From positions 1 through 64,000 of the forward strand of contig NZ_CATNVB010000001.1 of assembly GCF_951230165.1 (NCBI RefSeq): a stretch of DNA of 64,000 bases. The letters run 5' to 3'. The translations under genes were made by a program, and so were the position numbers. This DNA is from Lentilactobacillus sp. Marseille-Q4993 (GTDB taxonomy: Bacteria; Bacillota; Bacilli; Lactobacillales; Lactobacillaceae). Positions 53,664 through 62,622 of the stretch are shown piece by piece. The notes beneath the pieces were generated by a model. It saw nothing but the letters and a program-made list of their open reading frames with translations. It was not told the DNA's origin and made no database searches. Numbering within the stretch: position 1 is the first letter of the stretch; each line of letters begins with the position of its first letter.

Positions 53664-53894
53664 CTATCCGGCAATCGAATTTAGTTGATCAGGACGAAAG
53701 CCACTGAACGCGTCTTTGCCGTCGACATCGACGACAGGTAGTGCCATGAAACCACGTTGTTTTAAGTAGTCAACGTATTCAGGTTGTTCGTTGATGTTGT
53801 GTTCTTCAAAGTCAATGTTGTGTTCTGAAAGATAACGCTTTGTCATTTTGCATTGCATGCAGTTGTTTTTTGAGTATACTGTAACTTTAGCCAT
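53664..53894 (-). CDS. nrdH: Glutaredoxin-like protein NrdH
   Basis: A 76-residue redoxin that reduces NrdE and is itself reduced by thioredoxin reductase. The active pair is C-M-Q-C (Cys12, Cys15), where many relatives have CVQC. SGFRPDQL near the C-terminus is typical of NrdH. The ATG at 53894 follows TTGGAGGGTG at 9 bases; a GTG 9 bases earlier overlaps that site. First gene of nrdHEF. Confidence 0.93.
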   Translation of the reverse strand: MAKVTVYSKNNCMQCKMTKRYLSEHNIDFEEHNINEQPEYVDYLKQRGFMALPVVDVDGKDAFSGFRPDQLNSIAG

Positions 53895-53945
53895 ATTATT
53901 CACCCTCCAAATATGTAGCTATCAATTTCTTCATGTTTATATACT

Positions 53946-54022
53946 ACACTATAAATTCTAAAAATCAATCAAAAAACACTATATATTGTGATTGCACAAA
54001 AAATAAGTACAAAATATTGTGA
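53946..54022 (-). promoter_or_regulatory. NrdR-box array upstream of nrdHEF
   Basis: A near-consensus NrdR box, ACACTATATATTGTGA, lies at 53976-53991. Weaker copies lie at 53946-53961 (ACACTATAAATTCTAA) and 54007-54022 (GTACAAAATATTGTGA), displaced by 30 and 31 bases, that is about three helical turns each. NrdR is the repressor of ribonucleotide reductase genes and typically binds two boxes at this spacing. Confidence 0.8.
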
Positions 54023-54056
54023 CCCGCCCTCAACCGCTAGTATAAGGAGTTTTACC

Positions 54057-54671
54057 ATGACAGATAATCAATTTTACTATTCTAAACACCCAGATGTTGT
54101 GTCTGATCCAATTGAATGGAACTTTCCGTTACTTGGAAACAACATTAAGTTTACTTCAGATAACGGAGTGTTTTCTAAAAAGACCGTTGATTACGGTACC
54201 AGAGTGCTACTAGGTAACATCGACTTTGAAAAAATGCCTGCTGGCAAAATTCTTGACCTGGGGTGTGGTTATGGTCCCATTGGTTTGGCTATCGCTAAGA
54301 AGTTTCCTAGTAGGACAGTTGAAATGGTCGATGTTAATGAGTTAGCCCTAGCCTTAGCTGAACAAAATGCTGCTAACAATAAAATCGAAAATGTTCAGAT
54401 ATACGCCAGTGATGCGTATCAAAACGTAGAGGGTCAGTTTGCTGCAATTATAACGAATCCGCCAGTTAGAGCAGGTAAGAAGGTTGTTGATACAATGATC
54501 AGTGAATCAATCGATCATTTATTACCAAACGGAACTTTATCCGTAGTTCTCCAAAAGAAGCAAGGGGCTCCCTCTGCCAAAAAGTTAATGACGGAAGTTT
54601 TTGGTAACTGCGAAATATTAAAGCGGGATAAGGGGTATTACATTTTAGAAAGTATTAAGGAAGATAATTAA
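54057..54671 (+). CDS. Class I SAM-dependent methyltransferase (RsmC-like)
   Basis: A 204-residue methyltransferase. The SAM motif is ILDLGCGYGPIGLAIAKK (about residues 63-80), motif II follows in VEMVDVN, and the catalytic motif is ITNPPVRAGKK (NPPx). NPP-type enzymes of this length act on rRNA guanine N2 (RsmC/RlmG group) in related bacteria; the exact base is not known. The start at 54057 follows TAAGGAG. The third NrdR-like box lies 35 bases upstream, so its promoter may overlap the nrd control region. It is coupled to tadA by a TAATG overlap. Confidence 0.88.
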   Translation: MTDNQFYYSKHPDVVSDPIEWNFPLLGNNIKFTSDNGVFSKKTVDYGTRVLLGNIDFEKMPAGKILDLGCGYGPIGLAIAKKFPSRTVEMVDVNELALALAEQNAANNKIENVQIYASDAYQNVEGQFAAIITNPPVRAGKKVVDTMISESIDHLLPNGTLSVVLQKKQGAPSAKKLMTEVFGNCEILKRDKGYYILESIKEDN

Positions 54672-55144
54672 TGGTTTCAGAGCAAGAATTTTTTATGAAT
54701 GAAGCCCTAACTGAGGCAAAGAAGGCATATTTGTTAGGGGAGGTGCCGATTGGGGCAGTCGTTGTTCACAATGGCAAGGTGATTGGTCGTGGCCATAATC
54801 TTCGTGAACGATTTCAGGATGCAACTGCGCATGCTGAAGTAATGGCAATCCAGGAAGCTGGTAGGGCAGTTGGTAATTGGCGGTTAGTTGATTGCGACCT
54901 GTACGTTACGATTGAACCGTGTTTAATGTGTTCCGGAGCGATTGTCAATGCCCGGGTTTCTAGAGTGTTTTATGGTGCCCCTGATAATAAAGCAGGGGCC
55001 GTAGATACTCTTTACGACACGTTGAGGGATGATCGGCTTAATCATCAGGTTGAAGTTCATTCGGGAATTTTGAGAGAAAAATGTGCATCTATAATGAAGC
55101 AATTTTTCAAAGAAGCTCGGAAAAGAAGAAAACAGCTAAAATAA
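54671..55144 (+). CDS. tadA: tRNA-specific adenosine deaminase
   Basis: A 157-residue deaminase that turns A34 of tRNA-Arg(ACG) to inosine. The zinc site HAE (His54, Glu56) and PCLMC (Cys84, Cys87) are intact. In this genome tRNA-Leu(AAG) at 17472-17556 may be an extra substrate, since it too has A34. The ATG overlaps the methyltransferase stop, giving translational coupling. The C-terminus is basic (ARKRRKQLK). Confidence 0.95.
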   Translation: MVSEQEFFMNEALTEAKKAYLLGEVPIGAVVVHNGKVIGRGHNLRERFQDATAHAEVMAIQEAGRAVGNWRLVDCDLYVTIEPCLMCSGAIVNARVSRVFYGAPDNKAGAVDTLYDTLRDDRLNHQVEVHSGILREKCASIMKQFFKEARKRRKQLK

Positions 55145-55145
55145 A

Positions 55146-55175
55146 CTGGCATTTTTTCTGAATTTACGTTATGAT
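55146..55175 (+). promoter_or_regulatory. Putative promoter of the SRP RNA
   Basis: CTGGCA and TATGAT with an 18-base spacer. Initiation about 7 bases later agrees with the predicted 5' end of the RNA. Confidence 0.5.
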
Positions 55176-55179
55176 ATTA

Positions 55180-55272
55180 AATGCCGCAAGGCCTTGAGAC
55201 AAGGGTTGGTTTACGAACCGTGTCAGATCCGGAAGGAAGCAGCACTAAGTATTCTCGATCTTGTGTCTCTCG
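55180..55272 (+). ncRNA. ffs: Signal recognition particle RNA (small bacterial type)
   Basis: The SRP domain IV apex TCAGATCCGGAAGGAAGCAG (55223-55242), with the GGAA tetraloop and the asymmetric AGCAG loop, is the Ffh-binding site. Flanking arms GAGACAAGG and CTTGTGTCTC pair to close a long rod, so the RNA is the about 90-base type without an Alu domain. It lies before dnaX, as in many Firmicutes. Ends are approximate. Confidence 0.93.
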
Positions 55273-55287
55273 TTATATGAAATCAAC

Positions 55288-55322
55288 AGCCAGGATAAAA
55301 CGGTGTTTTATCTTGGCTTTTT
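55288..55322 (+). terminator. Intrinsic terminator after the SRP RNA
   Basis: The stem AGCCAGGATAAAAC/GTTTTATCTTGGCT (one G-T) with a GGT loop and T run. Confidence 0.88.
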
Positions 55323-55448
55323 ACTATCTAAAAAGCCAGTTTGAATTAACGGTTCCAATTTTAAGATTGCCTGATTTTGAATGGAAACTTTCCGTTATTC
55401 ATACTATAATATTCAGGAGTGAAATTATTTATTAACGGAGGCTGAGGC

Positions 55449-57239
55449 ATGAGTTATCAAGCACTATATCGGGTTTGGCGGCCCCAAAGGTTTGACGAGA
55501 TTGTTGGTCAAGAGATTATTACTCAGACGTTAAAGAACGCTCTGATCACTAACCAAACCAGCCATGCCTATCTGTTTACTGGGCCCCGAGGAACTGGAAA
55601 AACGTCAGCTGCTAAGATATTTGCTAAGGCGGTCAACTGCCATTTTAGAAAAGACGGCGAACCATGTAACGAATGTGAAACCTGTAAGGCAATCACTGAT
55701 GGTAGTTTGAGTGATGTTATTGAAATCGATGCCGCTTCAAACAACGGGGTTGAAGAAATTCGGGATATTCGCGATAAGGTAAAGTACGCTCCAACCCAAG
55801 CCGACTATAAAGTTTATATAATTGATGAAGTTCATATGTTGTCAACGGGAGCATTTAACGCCTTGTTAAAAACGCTAGAGGAGCCACCAGCTAACGTTAT
55901 CTTCATTCTGGCTACTACTGAGCCTCATAAGATTCCCGCCACAATTATTTCACGGACTCAGCGGTTTGACTTTAAGCGTATCAAGCCCCAAGTTATTTTA
56001 AAACGGATGGAGTACATCCTTAACGAGAAAAATGTCGAATATGATGACAAAGCCCTTCGCTTGATTGCAAAGTCGGCTGAGGGTGGAATGCGGGACGCGT
56101 TATCGATTCTTGATCAGGCTATGTCATATGGTGATAATCAGATTACTTATGACAATGCGTTACTTGTCACTGGTAGTGTCAAGAATGATCTGCTACTGAC
56201 TTATATGAAGCAGATCATTGATGGTCAAACGACAGATGCTCTCAAGACCGTTCAACAAATTATTGATGAGGGTAGTGATCCAAGTCGGTTTGTTGAAGAC
56301 GTGACTGGATTGTGCCAAGATATTCTTCTGTACAATCAGGATCCAGAGATGGTTGAAGCTATGGAACTTGGAATCGTTGATGATTCTTTTAAGGACCTTG
56401 CTGGCCAGACCACTAACGAAATGGTCTATCAGATGATCAATGCTCTTAATGATGTGGCAAATTCATTGCGGTTTACCAATCATCCTGATGTTTACTTGGA
56501 AGTGTTAACGGTTAAAATGGCTACTCGGGATTCACAGCCATCTGCAGAAACAGGAGTGACCACATCGGTTGATGATGCCACAGTTCAGCAGCTTAACCAA
56601 ACAATTTCGCAGCTGAGTCGGAAAGTTAATGACTTGGAGTCAAAGCTTGACCATCAAGGGAGTAATGAATCTGCTCAGGCAGTTAAGCCGGAAATCAAGC
56701 CGGCAAATGCTGCTCCTAAACTAGATTCAAAAGTTGAATTAACTAAAATCTATCCAATTTTGGATAGCGCAACAAGAAATGAATTGAATCAGTTCAAACA
56801 AGTTTGGCCAGAATTAATGAACAGTTTGTCAGTAACCCAACGGGCAGTGATGCACGTGTCAGAACCGGTTGCAGCTAGTGATGATGGGGTGATTGTTTCC
56901 TTCGAATACCTATTCCTATACCAGAAGGCAAAAAGTGATATTGAATTGCGCGATGCCCTTGAAAATAGTCTGGATAGAATCGTCGGTAAGGTACCGAAAT
57001 TGGTGTTCGTCCCTGAGAGTCAGTGGCCAGATATTAGGTCGGGATACTTAAAGAACAATCGGGGTAAGAAGGTCACTCCAACTGAATCGGTTGATAAGAG
57101 TGAAGCCCCACAATCGGCAGAAGTGGCAGAACAGCCAGCAGACATGCCACCAGATGACGATGATCCTGACAAGGATCCAGTTGTTGACAAGGCTGAGGAG
57201 TTGTTTGGCCCTGATGTAGTTGATGTTAAAGAAGATTAA
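55449..57239 (+). CDS. dnaX: DNA polymerase III gamma/tau subunit
   Basis: A 596-residue clamp-loader ATPase that also links polymerases. Walker A is GPRGTGKTS (about residue 39), the zinc ligands are in CNECETCKA and earlier cysteines, Walker B is VYIIDEVHML, and sensor motifs follow. The C-terminal tau-like region (about 370-590) is acidic and low in complexity. The start follows AACGGAGGC. A perfect TATAAT at 55405-55410 may be its -10 box. It opens the replication/repair block. Confidence 0.95.
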   Translation: MSYQALYRVWRPQRFDEIVGQEIITQTLKNALITNQTSHAYLFTGPRGTGKTSAAKIFAKAVNCHFRKDGEPCNECETCKAITDGSLSDVIEIDAASNNGVEEIRDIRDKVKYAPTQADYKVYIIDEVHMLSTGAFNALLKTLEEPPANVIFILATTEPHKIPATIISRTQRFDFKRIKPQVILKRMEYILNEKNVEYDDKALRLIAKSAEGGMRDALSILDQAMSYGDNQITYDNALLVTGSVKNDLLLTYMKQIIDGQTTDALKTVQQIIDEGSDPSRFVEDVTGLCQDILLYNQDPEMVEAMELGIVDDSFKDLAGQTTNEMVYQMINALNDVANSLRFTNHPDVYLEVLTVKMATRDSQPSAETGVTTSVDDATVQQLNQTISQLSRKVNDLESKLDHQGSNESAQAVKPEIKPANAAPKLDSKVELTKIYPILDSATRNELNQFKQVWPELMNSLSVTQRAVMHVSEPVAASDDGVIVSFEYLFLYQKAKSDIELRDALENSLDRIVGKVPKLVFVPESQWPDIRSGYLKNNRGKKVTPTESVDKSEAPQSAEVAEQPADMPPDDDDPDKDPVVDKAEELFGPDVVDVKED

Positions 57240-57260
57240 TTAAAATGGAGGCCAATTTCA

Positions 57261-57572
57261 ATGATGAATGGCATGAACATGAACAAAATGATGAAACAAA
57301 TGAAAAAAATGCAAAAACAAATGGCTGAGGAACAAGAAAACCTTAAGGAACAGGAGTTTGTTGGGACTGACCCAAGTGAAATGGTCACCGCTAAGTTTTA
57401 TGGCGAAAAGAAGATGACTGATTTGAGTATAAAACCAGAAGCGATTGATCCTGATGATCCAGACATGCTTGCTGATTTGATTTTAACTGCTGTAAATGAT
57501 GGAATCACGAAAGTCGAAAAGGCAACTCAAGATACGATGGGCAAGTATACAAAGGGACTTCCTGGACTTTAA
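57261..57572 (+). CDS. ybaB: YbaB/EbfC-family nucleoid-associated protein
   Basis: A 103-residue dimeric DNA-binding protein. The N-terminus is rich in Met and Lys ([15 protein letters not shown]), forming a helical arm, and the core ends with [22 protein letters not shown]. Its place between dnaX and recR is nearly universal. The exact role is unsettled; it may shape the nucleoid. The start could be the first or second of two adjacent ATGs after TGGAGG. Confidence 0.94.
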   Translation: MMNGMNMNKMMKQMKKMQKQMAEEQENLKEQEFVGTDPSEMVTAKFYGEKKMTDLSIKPEAIDPDDPDMLADLILTAVNDGITKVEKATQDTMGKYTKGLPGL

Positions 57573-57596
57573 TTTGCAGAATAGAAGGGTGAAGAT

Positions 57597-58196
57597 ATGC
57601 AATACCCAGAACCAATCGCAAAACTAATTGATAGCTTCATGAAATTACCGGGAATTGGAAGTAAAACCGCCACGAGGTTGGCCTTTTATGTCGTTGACAT
57701 GAATGAAGATGACGTGAAGGGGTTTGCCAAGTCGCTCGAAGCTAGTAAAAATGACCTTCGATATTGTTCGATTTGCGGCAACCTGACTGAAGAGGATCCT
57801 TGTGAGATTTGCCAAGACAAGACTAGGGATCAGTCAACAATTCTTGTGGTAGAACAACCTAAAGACGTGATGGTAATGGAAAAGATGAATCAGTATCGTG
57901 GATTGTATCACGTTTTACACGGTGTTCTTTCACCAATTGAGGGAATTGGCCCAGAAGATTTGAATGTGAGTTCCTTGATCAAACGACTTCAGCAAAACGA
58001 AGCAGTGAAGGAAGTCATTGTGGCCACTAATGCAACGCCTGAGGGTGAATCAACCGCAATGTACTTATCTAAACTAATTAAACCAGCTGGAATCAAAGTA
58101 ACAAGGCTTGCCCATGGTTTGTCAATGGGAGCCGATATTGAATACGCCGATGAAATGACTTTGTTTAAAGCTGTTGAAGGTAGAACTGAACTTTAA
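57597..58196 (+). CDS. recR: Recombination protein RecR
   Basis: A 199-residue ring-forming repair protein that works with RecO and RecF to load RecA. It has the N-terminal helix-hairpin-helix ([15 protein letters not shown]), a C4 zinc finger ([16 protein letters not shown]) and the Toprim domain ([15 protein letters not shown]). The length fits. It follows ybaB after 24 bases. Confidence 0.96.
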   Translation: MQYPEPIAKLIDSFMKLPGIGSKTATRLAFYVVDMNEDDVKGFAKSLEASKNDLRYCSICGNLTEEDPCEICQDKTRDQSTILVVEQPKDVMVMEKMNQYRGLYHVLHGVLSPIEGIGPEDLNVSSLIKRLQQNEAVKEVIVATNATPEGESTAMYLSKLIKPAGIKVTRLAHGLSMGADIEYADEMTLFKAVEGRTEL

Positions 58197-58210
58197 GGTG
58201 GCCAGAATAA

Positions 58211-58468
58211 ATGTTTAACTTTTTCAAAAAACGGGACATTAAGTCAGAGTATGATGCCCAATTATTGGATCTTATCAATCAGTTAAAGGAAAATTGGGAT
58301 TACGCTCAAAAGACCCAAGATGCTGTTGCTGACGCAGATATCCAAATTCAACAAGAAACAGCGTTGGCCAAGCAGAAGTATTTCTACATTTATAAAGAGG
58401 CCAGAAGACGAAGGGTCAGAAATGATCATATTCAGCCATCGGTAATCAATTATGATCGGACCGAATAG
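58211..58468 (+). CDS. yaaL: YaaL-family protein (DUF2508)
   Basis: An 85-residue protein, charged and mostly helical, matching the YaaL/DUF2508 group always found between recR and tmk in Bacillales and Lactobacillales. No function is known. The C-terminus EARRRRVRNDHIQPSVINYD is basic. It is 15 bases after recR; a gap of about 125 bases with no clear terminator follows. Confidence 0.87.
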   Translation: MFNFFKKRDIKSEYDAQLLDLINQLKENWDYAQKTQDAVADADIQIQQETALAKQKYFYIYKEARRRRVRNDHIQPSVINYDRTE

Positions 58469-58593
58469 TAATCGAATCGATAAGTATTTCAAATTTTGGA
58501 ATATTTACCGATTTTTATTAGGTTAGGTCACATAGACAATAAAAAAAGCATCAAGTACAATGAACTAAGATAAGAAAAGTGGAGTTGATTTTG

Positions 58594-59241
58594 GTGGATG
58601 GATTGTTTTTGACTTTTGAAGGTCCAGATGGTGCTGGGAAAACAACCGTGATGAATGCGATTGTGGACCAAATCAGTGAAAAACTGGGAGATAAATTGTT
58701 GGTCACTAGAGAGCCGGGTGGCAACAAAATTTCTGAACAAATCAGGAATATTATTTTGGATCGTGATAATACTGAAATGGATGCAAGAACTGAGGCACTA
58801 TTGTATTCAGCTGCTAGGAGACAACATTTGGTTGAAACAATCATTCCAGCTTTAGAGGATGGTAAACTAGTCTTATGCGACCGCTACGTTGATAGTTCAG
58901 TTGCATATCAAGGGTCTGGTCGTGAGATTGGCATGGAACAGGTCTATGAGATGAACCGGTTTGCTACGGAGGATCGACTGCCAGATGCGACGATTTATTT
59001 TGATATTCCAGTGGAGGTCGGTCTTGACAGAATTCAGGCTAACCGGCCTGCAGGAGATGTTGATAGATTAGATGTTGAGACTAAGGCATTTCACGAACGA
59101 GTTCATGATGGTTACCTTAAGGTTGCTAGTCAAAATAAAGATAGATTTAAAATCGTGGACGCTACTCAACCACTTGCTAAAGTTGAATCAGATACTTTAG
59201 CGATTATAAGACAAATCGCACAGAATTATTTTAAGGGGTAA
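58594..59241 (+). CDS. tmk: Thymidylate kinase
   Basis: A 215-residue kinase that converts dTMP to dTDP. The P-loop is EGPDGAGKTT (about residues 8-17), the DRY motif reads LCDRYVDSSVAYQG, and the lid region follows. The start is placed at GTG 58594, which gives the family beginning VDGLFLTFEG with AGTGGAG about 11 bases before it; a TTG at 58591 is an alternative, and the GTG at 58579 gives an unneeded extension. Confidence 0.94.
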   Translation: MDGLFLTFEGPDGAGKTTVMNAIVDQISEKLGDKLLVTREPGGNKISEQIRNIILDRDNTEMDARTEALLYSAARRQHLVETIIPALEDGKLVLCDRYVDSSVAYQGSGREIGMEQVYEMNRFATEDRLPDATIYFDIPVEVGLDRIQANRPAGDVDRLDVETKAFHERVHDGYLKVASQNKDRFKIVDATQPLAKVESDTLAIIRQIAQNYFKG

Positions 59242-59247
59242 TACTAG

Positions 59248-59574
59248 ATGAAATTAGTTATCGCAATCGTTCAAGATAAAGATGCAAACAAGTTGAGATC
59301 AGTCTTTGTTGCTCACGATATTATCGCAACTAGATTCTCAACGACTGGAAGTTTTTTGCGGGCCGGTAACACGACCTACTTGGTTGGAGTTGACGATGAT
59401 AAGGTTGACTTAACCCTTCAACTTATCAAGGAAACATGTTCATCGAGGCAACAATTCATGACACCACCCGTAAGTCTAAGCGGAGATACATCAGAGCATA
59501 CGTTCCCAATCGAAGTTCAGGTTGGTGGAGCAACCGTAATGGTGTTACCAATTGAATCATTCCATCAATTTTAG
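59248..59574 (+). CDS. darA: Cyclic-di-AMP receptor (PII-like, DarA/YaaQ)
   Basis: A 108-residue PII-like trimeric protein that binds cyclic di-AMP. MKLVIAIVQDKDANKL, the TRFSTTGSFLRAGNTTYLVGVDDDKVD segment in split form, and the C-terminal VQVGGATVMVLPIE match the family. Downstream partners are unknown. It lies between tmk and holB, its conserved place. Confidence 0.94.
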   Translation: MKLVIAIVQDKDANKLRSVFVAHDIIATRFSTTGSFLRAGNTTYLVGVDDDKVDLTLQLIKETCSSRQQFMTPPVSLSGDTSEHTFPIEVQVGGATVMVLPIESFHQF

Positions 59575-59591
59575 AGTGGTAGGCGGAAAAA

Positions 59592-60599
59592 TTGGAAGAT
59601 AACGTTTTTACAATTGCACAGGATAAGCAGGCTGAGCTAGTTGACCGGTTTATGGAAATAATTAACCGGGGGACGCTGTCTCATGCTTATTTGTTTTCCG
59701 GTGAGGAAGGTGCTGGTGAGTTTGAGGTCGCGATGACCATTGCCATGCGCCTTTTTTGCCAGAATGTCGTGAATGGCAAACCGTGCGGAAAATGCAATGA
59801 ATGTCGGCGAATCATGAGTTTGGACCATCCTGATGTTGTTGTAGAAACTCCAGATGAGAGAAGCATTAAGGTCGACCAGATTCGCCATATCAAAAGTGAG
59901 TTTACAAAGAGTGCAGTTGAAGGGAACAAGAAGATTTTTATTATTTCAGGGGCTGAGACGATGACTACTGGCGCAGCAAACAGCCTGCTTAAGTTTATCG
60001 AGGAACCGAGCTCTGATATAACGACCATTTTGATTACCACAAACAAAAACATCGTCTTACCAACAATCATCTCGAGAACGCAGGTAATCGATTTTCCCGA
60101 AGCAACCCGCGAGGATTTGGTAAGTCGATTGCGCAGTAATGGGGTCAAACAAAATAGTATTAATTTACTACTTACATTGACTAATAGTGTAAGTGAGATT
60201 AACAGCTGGCTAGAGGATGATTGGTTTTACCATGCCCAGGAAAAAGTTGAGCAGTGGTTTAAGTACCTTGTAAAGGACGATCGAATGGCGTTTACCTTCA
60301 TTCAAACTGACATTATGCCGGTCGTTAACAATCGTCAGCAACAACAACTAGTTTTAGCGATGATGGTTGAAATTTTTCGTGATTTAATGGAACTCCGTTA
60401 TGGGGCTACTGATAGCGATAAGTTGAGTTTTCCAGGGTTGGTGAAAGTTTTGACCACTCAGGCAGAACGAATTAGTAGTCACCAGGTTATTGATAACATG
60501 AACATTTTATTAGATACAAATACCAGTTTTAAAGGGAACATGAACTTCCAAAACATTTTGGAGTCAACAACCTTAAAGCTGTTAGACGTAATGGTGTGA
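59592..60599 (+). CDS. holB: DNA polymerase III delta' subunit
   Basis: A 335-residue clamp-loader subunit. It has the N-terminal AAA+ fold with a degenerate Walker A (SGEEGAGEFEVA, no Lys-Thr), the zinc cysteines in CGKCNECRR, and sensor-type LLKFIEEPSSDITTILITTN with SRT. Loss of the P-loop residues agrees with the family's non-catalytic role. The start is TTG, with a weak ribosome site (GGCGGAA). Confidence 0.94.
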   Translation: MEDNVFTIAQDKQAELVDRFMEIINRGTLSHAYLFSGEEGAGEFEVAMTIAMRLFCQNVVNGKPCGKCNECRRIMSLDHPDVVVETPDERSIKVDQIRHIKSEFTKSAVEGNKKIFIISGAETMTTGAANSLLKFIEEPSSDITTILITTNKNIVLPTIISRTQVIDFPEATREDLVSRLRSNGVKQNSINLLLTLTNSVSEINSWLEDDWFYHAQEKVEQWFKYLVKDDRMAFTFIQTDIMPVVNNRQQQQLVLAMMVEIFRDLMELRYGATDSDKLSFPGLVKVLTTQAERISSHQVIDNMNILLDTNTSFKGNMNFQNILESTTLKLLDVMV

Positions 60600-60621
60600 T
60601 TAAACGTAGAGGGATGATCAG

Positions 60622-60954
60622 GTGGATTCAAACAGTCTATATGATGAATTAAAAGACTTAGATAGTCGGTTAAGCAGTACGGCGGAACAATTCACTAATT
60701 TACACGAAACCATCATTAAGTTAATGGAAGAGAACGCCGAATTAAAAATTGAAAATCAAAATTTAAGGGATAAGCTGAAAGATGACAGGGCCCAGGAGAA
60801 TCCTGAGAACGAAAACCAGCTTTCAAAATCCCGATTAAACCTAGAAAAGTTATACCATGAAGGTTTCCATGTATGTAGTGACTATTATGGCAAACGTCGT
60901 GAAGATGGTGAAGAATGTATTTTCTGTACCGAGATAATTTACGGCAGACGTTGA
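60622..60954 (+). CDS. yabA: Replication initiation control protein YabA
   Basis: A 110-residue negative regulator that bridges DnaA and the sliding clamp. It has an N-terminal coiled coil (about residues 5-55), a linker, and a C-terminal zinc domain with HVCSDYYGK and CIFC ligands. The GTG start follows GAGGGATGA. It is 22 bases after holB, as in Bacillus and relatives. Confidence 0.94.
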   Translation: MDSNSLYDELKDLDSRLSSTAEQFTNLHETIIKLMEENAELKIENQNLRDKLKDDRAQENPENENQLSKSRLNLEKLYHEGFHVCSDYYGKRREDGEECIFCTEIIYGRR

Positions 60955-60967
60955 TTGGAGTAATAAA

Positions 60968-61849
60968 TTGCAGACCCAAAAGAGTTTTGAACAAAATACG
61001 AATATTGGAACGTTGTACCTTGTGCCCACACCGATTGGGAACCTTGATGACATGACTTTTCGGACAATTAATATTTTAAAGGAAGTTGATTTGATAGCAG
61101 CTGAAGATACTAGAAATACAGCTAAGTTGTTGAATCATTTTGAAATTCATACCCACCAAATTAGCTTTCATGAGCACAATACTCAAAGTCGAATTCCTGA
61201 GTTGATTGGGATGCTAAAGGAGGGGCAAAGTATCGCTCAGGTTAGTGATGCTGGAATGCCTTCGATTAGCGACCCTGGTAAGGAATTAGTGGCTGCCTGT
61301 ATTGATGCTAATATTACGGTGGTACCGTTGCCTGGGGCTAATGCAGCGTTGACAGCCTTGATTGCTTCGGGAATATCACCCCAACCATTCATGTTTTACG
61401 GTTTCTTACCACGAAAAAATCAGGAGCAGAAGGATGCTCTTGTAGCCCTTGCAAAAAAACCGGAAACGGTAATTTTGTACGAAGCTCCCCATAGGTTAAA
61501 ACAAACCCTTAAGGTACTGCAAAAGGCATTTGGAGAAGACCGCAAGGCTGCTTTATGCCGTGAACTAACAAAAAAGCATGAGGAATTTATCCGTGGTACG
61601 CTGGATGAATTATTACAATGGGCCACAGAAACGGAAATAAGAGGCGAATTCGTAATTATTATTAGTGGCAATGACTCAGTTGAGGATACTGACGACAAGG
61701 TTGAAGAAGTTATTACCAGTTTGCCTGTAACCGTGCAGGTTCAACGATATATTGACCAAGGAATGACTACTAATGATGCGATTAAAAAAGTTGCTAAGGA
61801 CAACGGAGTTAGAAAACAAGTAATTTACAACCAGTATCATAATTTATAA
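60968..61849 (+). CDS. rsmI: 16S rRNA (cytidine-1402-2'-O)-methyltransferase
   Basis: A 293-residue tetrapyrrole-methylase-fold enzyme that methylates C1402 in the decoding centre. GTLYLVPTPIGNLDDMTFR, AAEDTRNT, SDAGMPSISDPG and YGFLPRK are family hallmarks. The start is TTG with a TTGGAG ribosome site. It is the last gene of the conserved block; the acyl-ACP thioesterase follows 15 bases later. Confidence 0.95.
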   Translation: MQTQKSFEQNTNIGTLYLVPTPIGNLDDMTFRTINILKEVDLIAAEDTRNTAKLLNHFEIHTHQISFHEHNTQSRIPELIGMLKEGQSIAQVSDAGMPSISDPGKELVAACIDANITVVPLPGANAALTALIASGISPQPFMFYGFLPRKNQEQKDALVALAKKPETVILYEAPHRLKQTLKVLQKAFGEDRKAALCRELTKKHEEFIRGTLDELLQWATETEIRGEFVIIISGNDSVEDTDDKVEEVITSLPVTVQVQRYIDQGMTTNDAIKKVAKDNGVRKQVIYNQYHNL

Positions 61850-61864
61850 TGAAAAGAGATCTTC

Positions 61865-62620
61865 ATGAGCGCAAAAGAATTTAGCGAATTTCATACTGTG
61901 CCTTACTACGAGGCTGACGTTACTAACCACGTCACAATTGCAATGTTATTAAATATATTAATTTTGATATCTGAGCATCAAAATAAGGAATTAGGAGTTG
62001 ATCATACCGAGTTGATCAATAACTATTCCTCTGGGTGGATTGTTACCTCGTATTCAATTAAGATAACTGAGATGCCAACTGTTGAATCCAAAATTAAGGT
62101 AACCACGCGCGGAACGTCGTACAATAAGTACTTTGCATACCGTGAATTTTGGGTTCATGATGAATCTGGTGCCGAGATGGTCAAGGTTGATAGTATTTGG
62201 GTGCTCATGAATGAAGAAACTAGAAAAGTCCAGACAATAACGGATAATTTTATTGAACCCTATGAATCTGACCAAGTTAAAAAAGTTCCCCGGCTACCAA
62301 GACCTGAGAAATTAGTTGGTGATCCCGATGCTGTTAAGCAATACCAAGTTCGTTCAAATGATATTGACTTTAACGGCCACGTAAACAATTCTCATTATCT
62401 GGAGTGGATGGTTGATGTGTTACCAATGGATTTCTTGATTAGTCATCAACCAGTTCAAACCGATATTCGATTTGAAAATGAAGTGAAGTATGGCCAGATA
62501 GTAGAGAGTAAAGTTTCTCAGACTGAAGTAGATGATAAAGTAAAAACCGTGCATTTAGTTACGTGTGGTGGTAATATTTCAGCTATTGCTACAATTGTTT
62601 GGAAAAAAGTGAAGGATTAA
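61865..62620 (+). CDS. Acyl-ACP thioesterase (FatA/TE family)
   Basis: A 251-residue double hot-dog thioesterase that releases fatty acids from acyl carrier protein. The N-terminal hot-dog carries the catalytic-loop region, and the second repeat has VRSNDIDFNGHVNNSHYLEWM, with Asn/His residues typical of the family. Such genes occur in many lactobacilli, where they may adjust chain length of membrane lipids; no fab gene is nearby. The ATG follows AAAGAGA. The tsaB start lies 2 bases after its stop. Confidence 0.9.
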   Translation: MSAKEFSEFHTVPYYEADVTNHVTIAMLLNILILISEHQNKELGVDHTELINNYSSGWIVTSYSIKITEMPTVESKIKVTTRGTSYNKYFAYREFWVHDESGAEMVKVDSIWVLMNEETRKVQTITDNFIEPYESDQVKKVPRLPRPEKLVGDPDAVKQYQVRSNDIDFNGHVNNSHYLEWMVDVLPMDFLISHQPVQTDIRFENEVKYGQIVESKVSQTEVDDKVKTVHLVTCGGNISAIATIVWKKVKD

Positions 62621-62622
62621 CT

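Noticed and set aside
55181-55435. An 84-codon plus-strand frame across the SRP RNA
   Set aside because: It runs over the conserved SRP RNA core and its terminator and has no ribosome site; the RNA gene explains the sequence.
58528-58844. Minus-strand frames over the start of tmk
   Set aside because: They are antisense shadows of a well-supported gene, with no ribosome site or family likeness.
59592-60599. A broken ATP-binding loop in holB read as a mutation
   Set aside because: The delta' subunit normally lacks a working P-loop, so the degenerate loop is expected.
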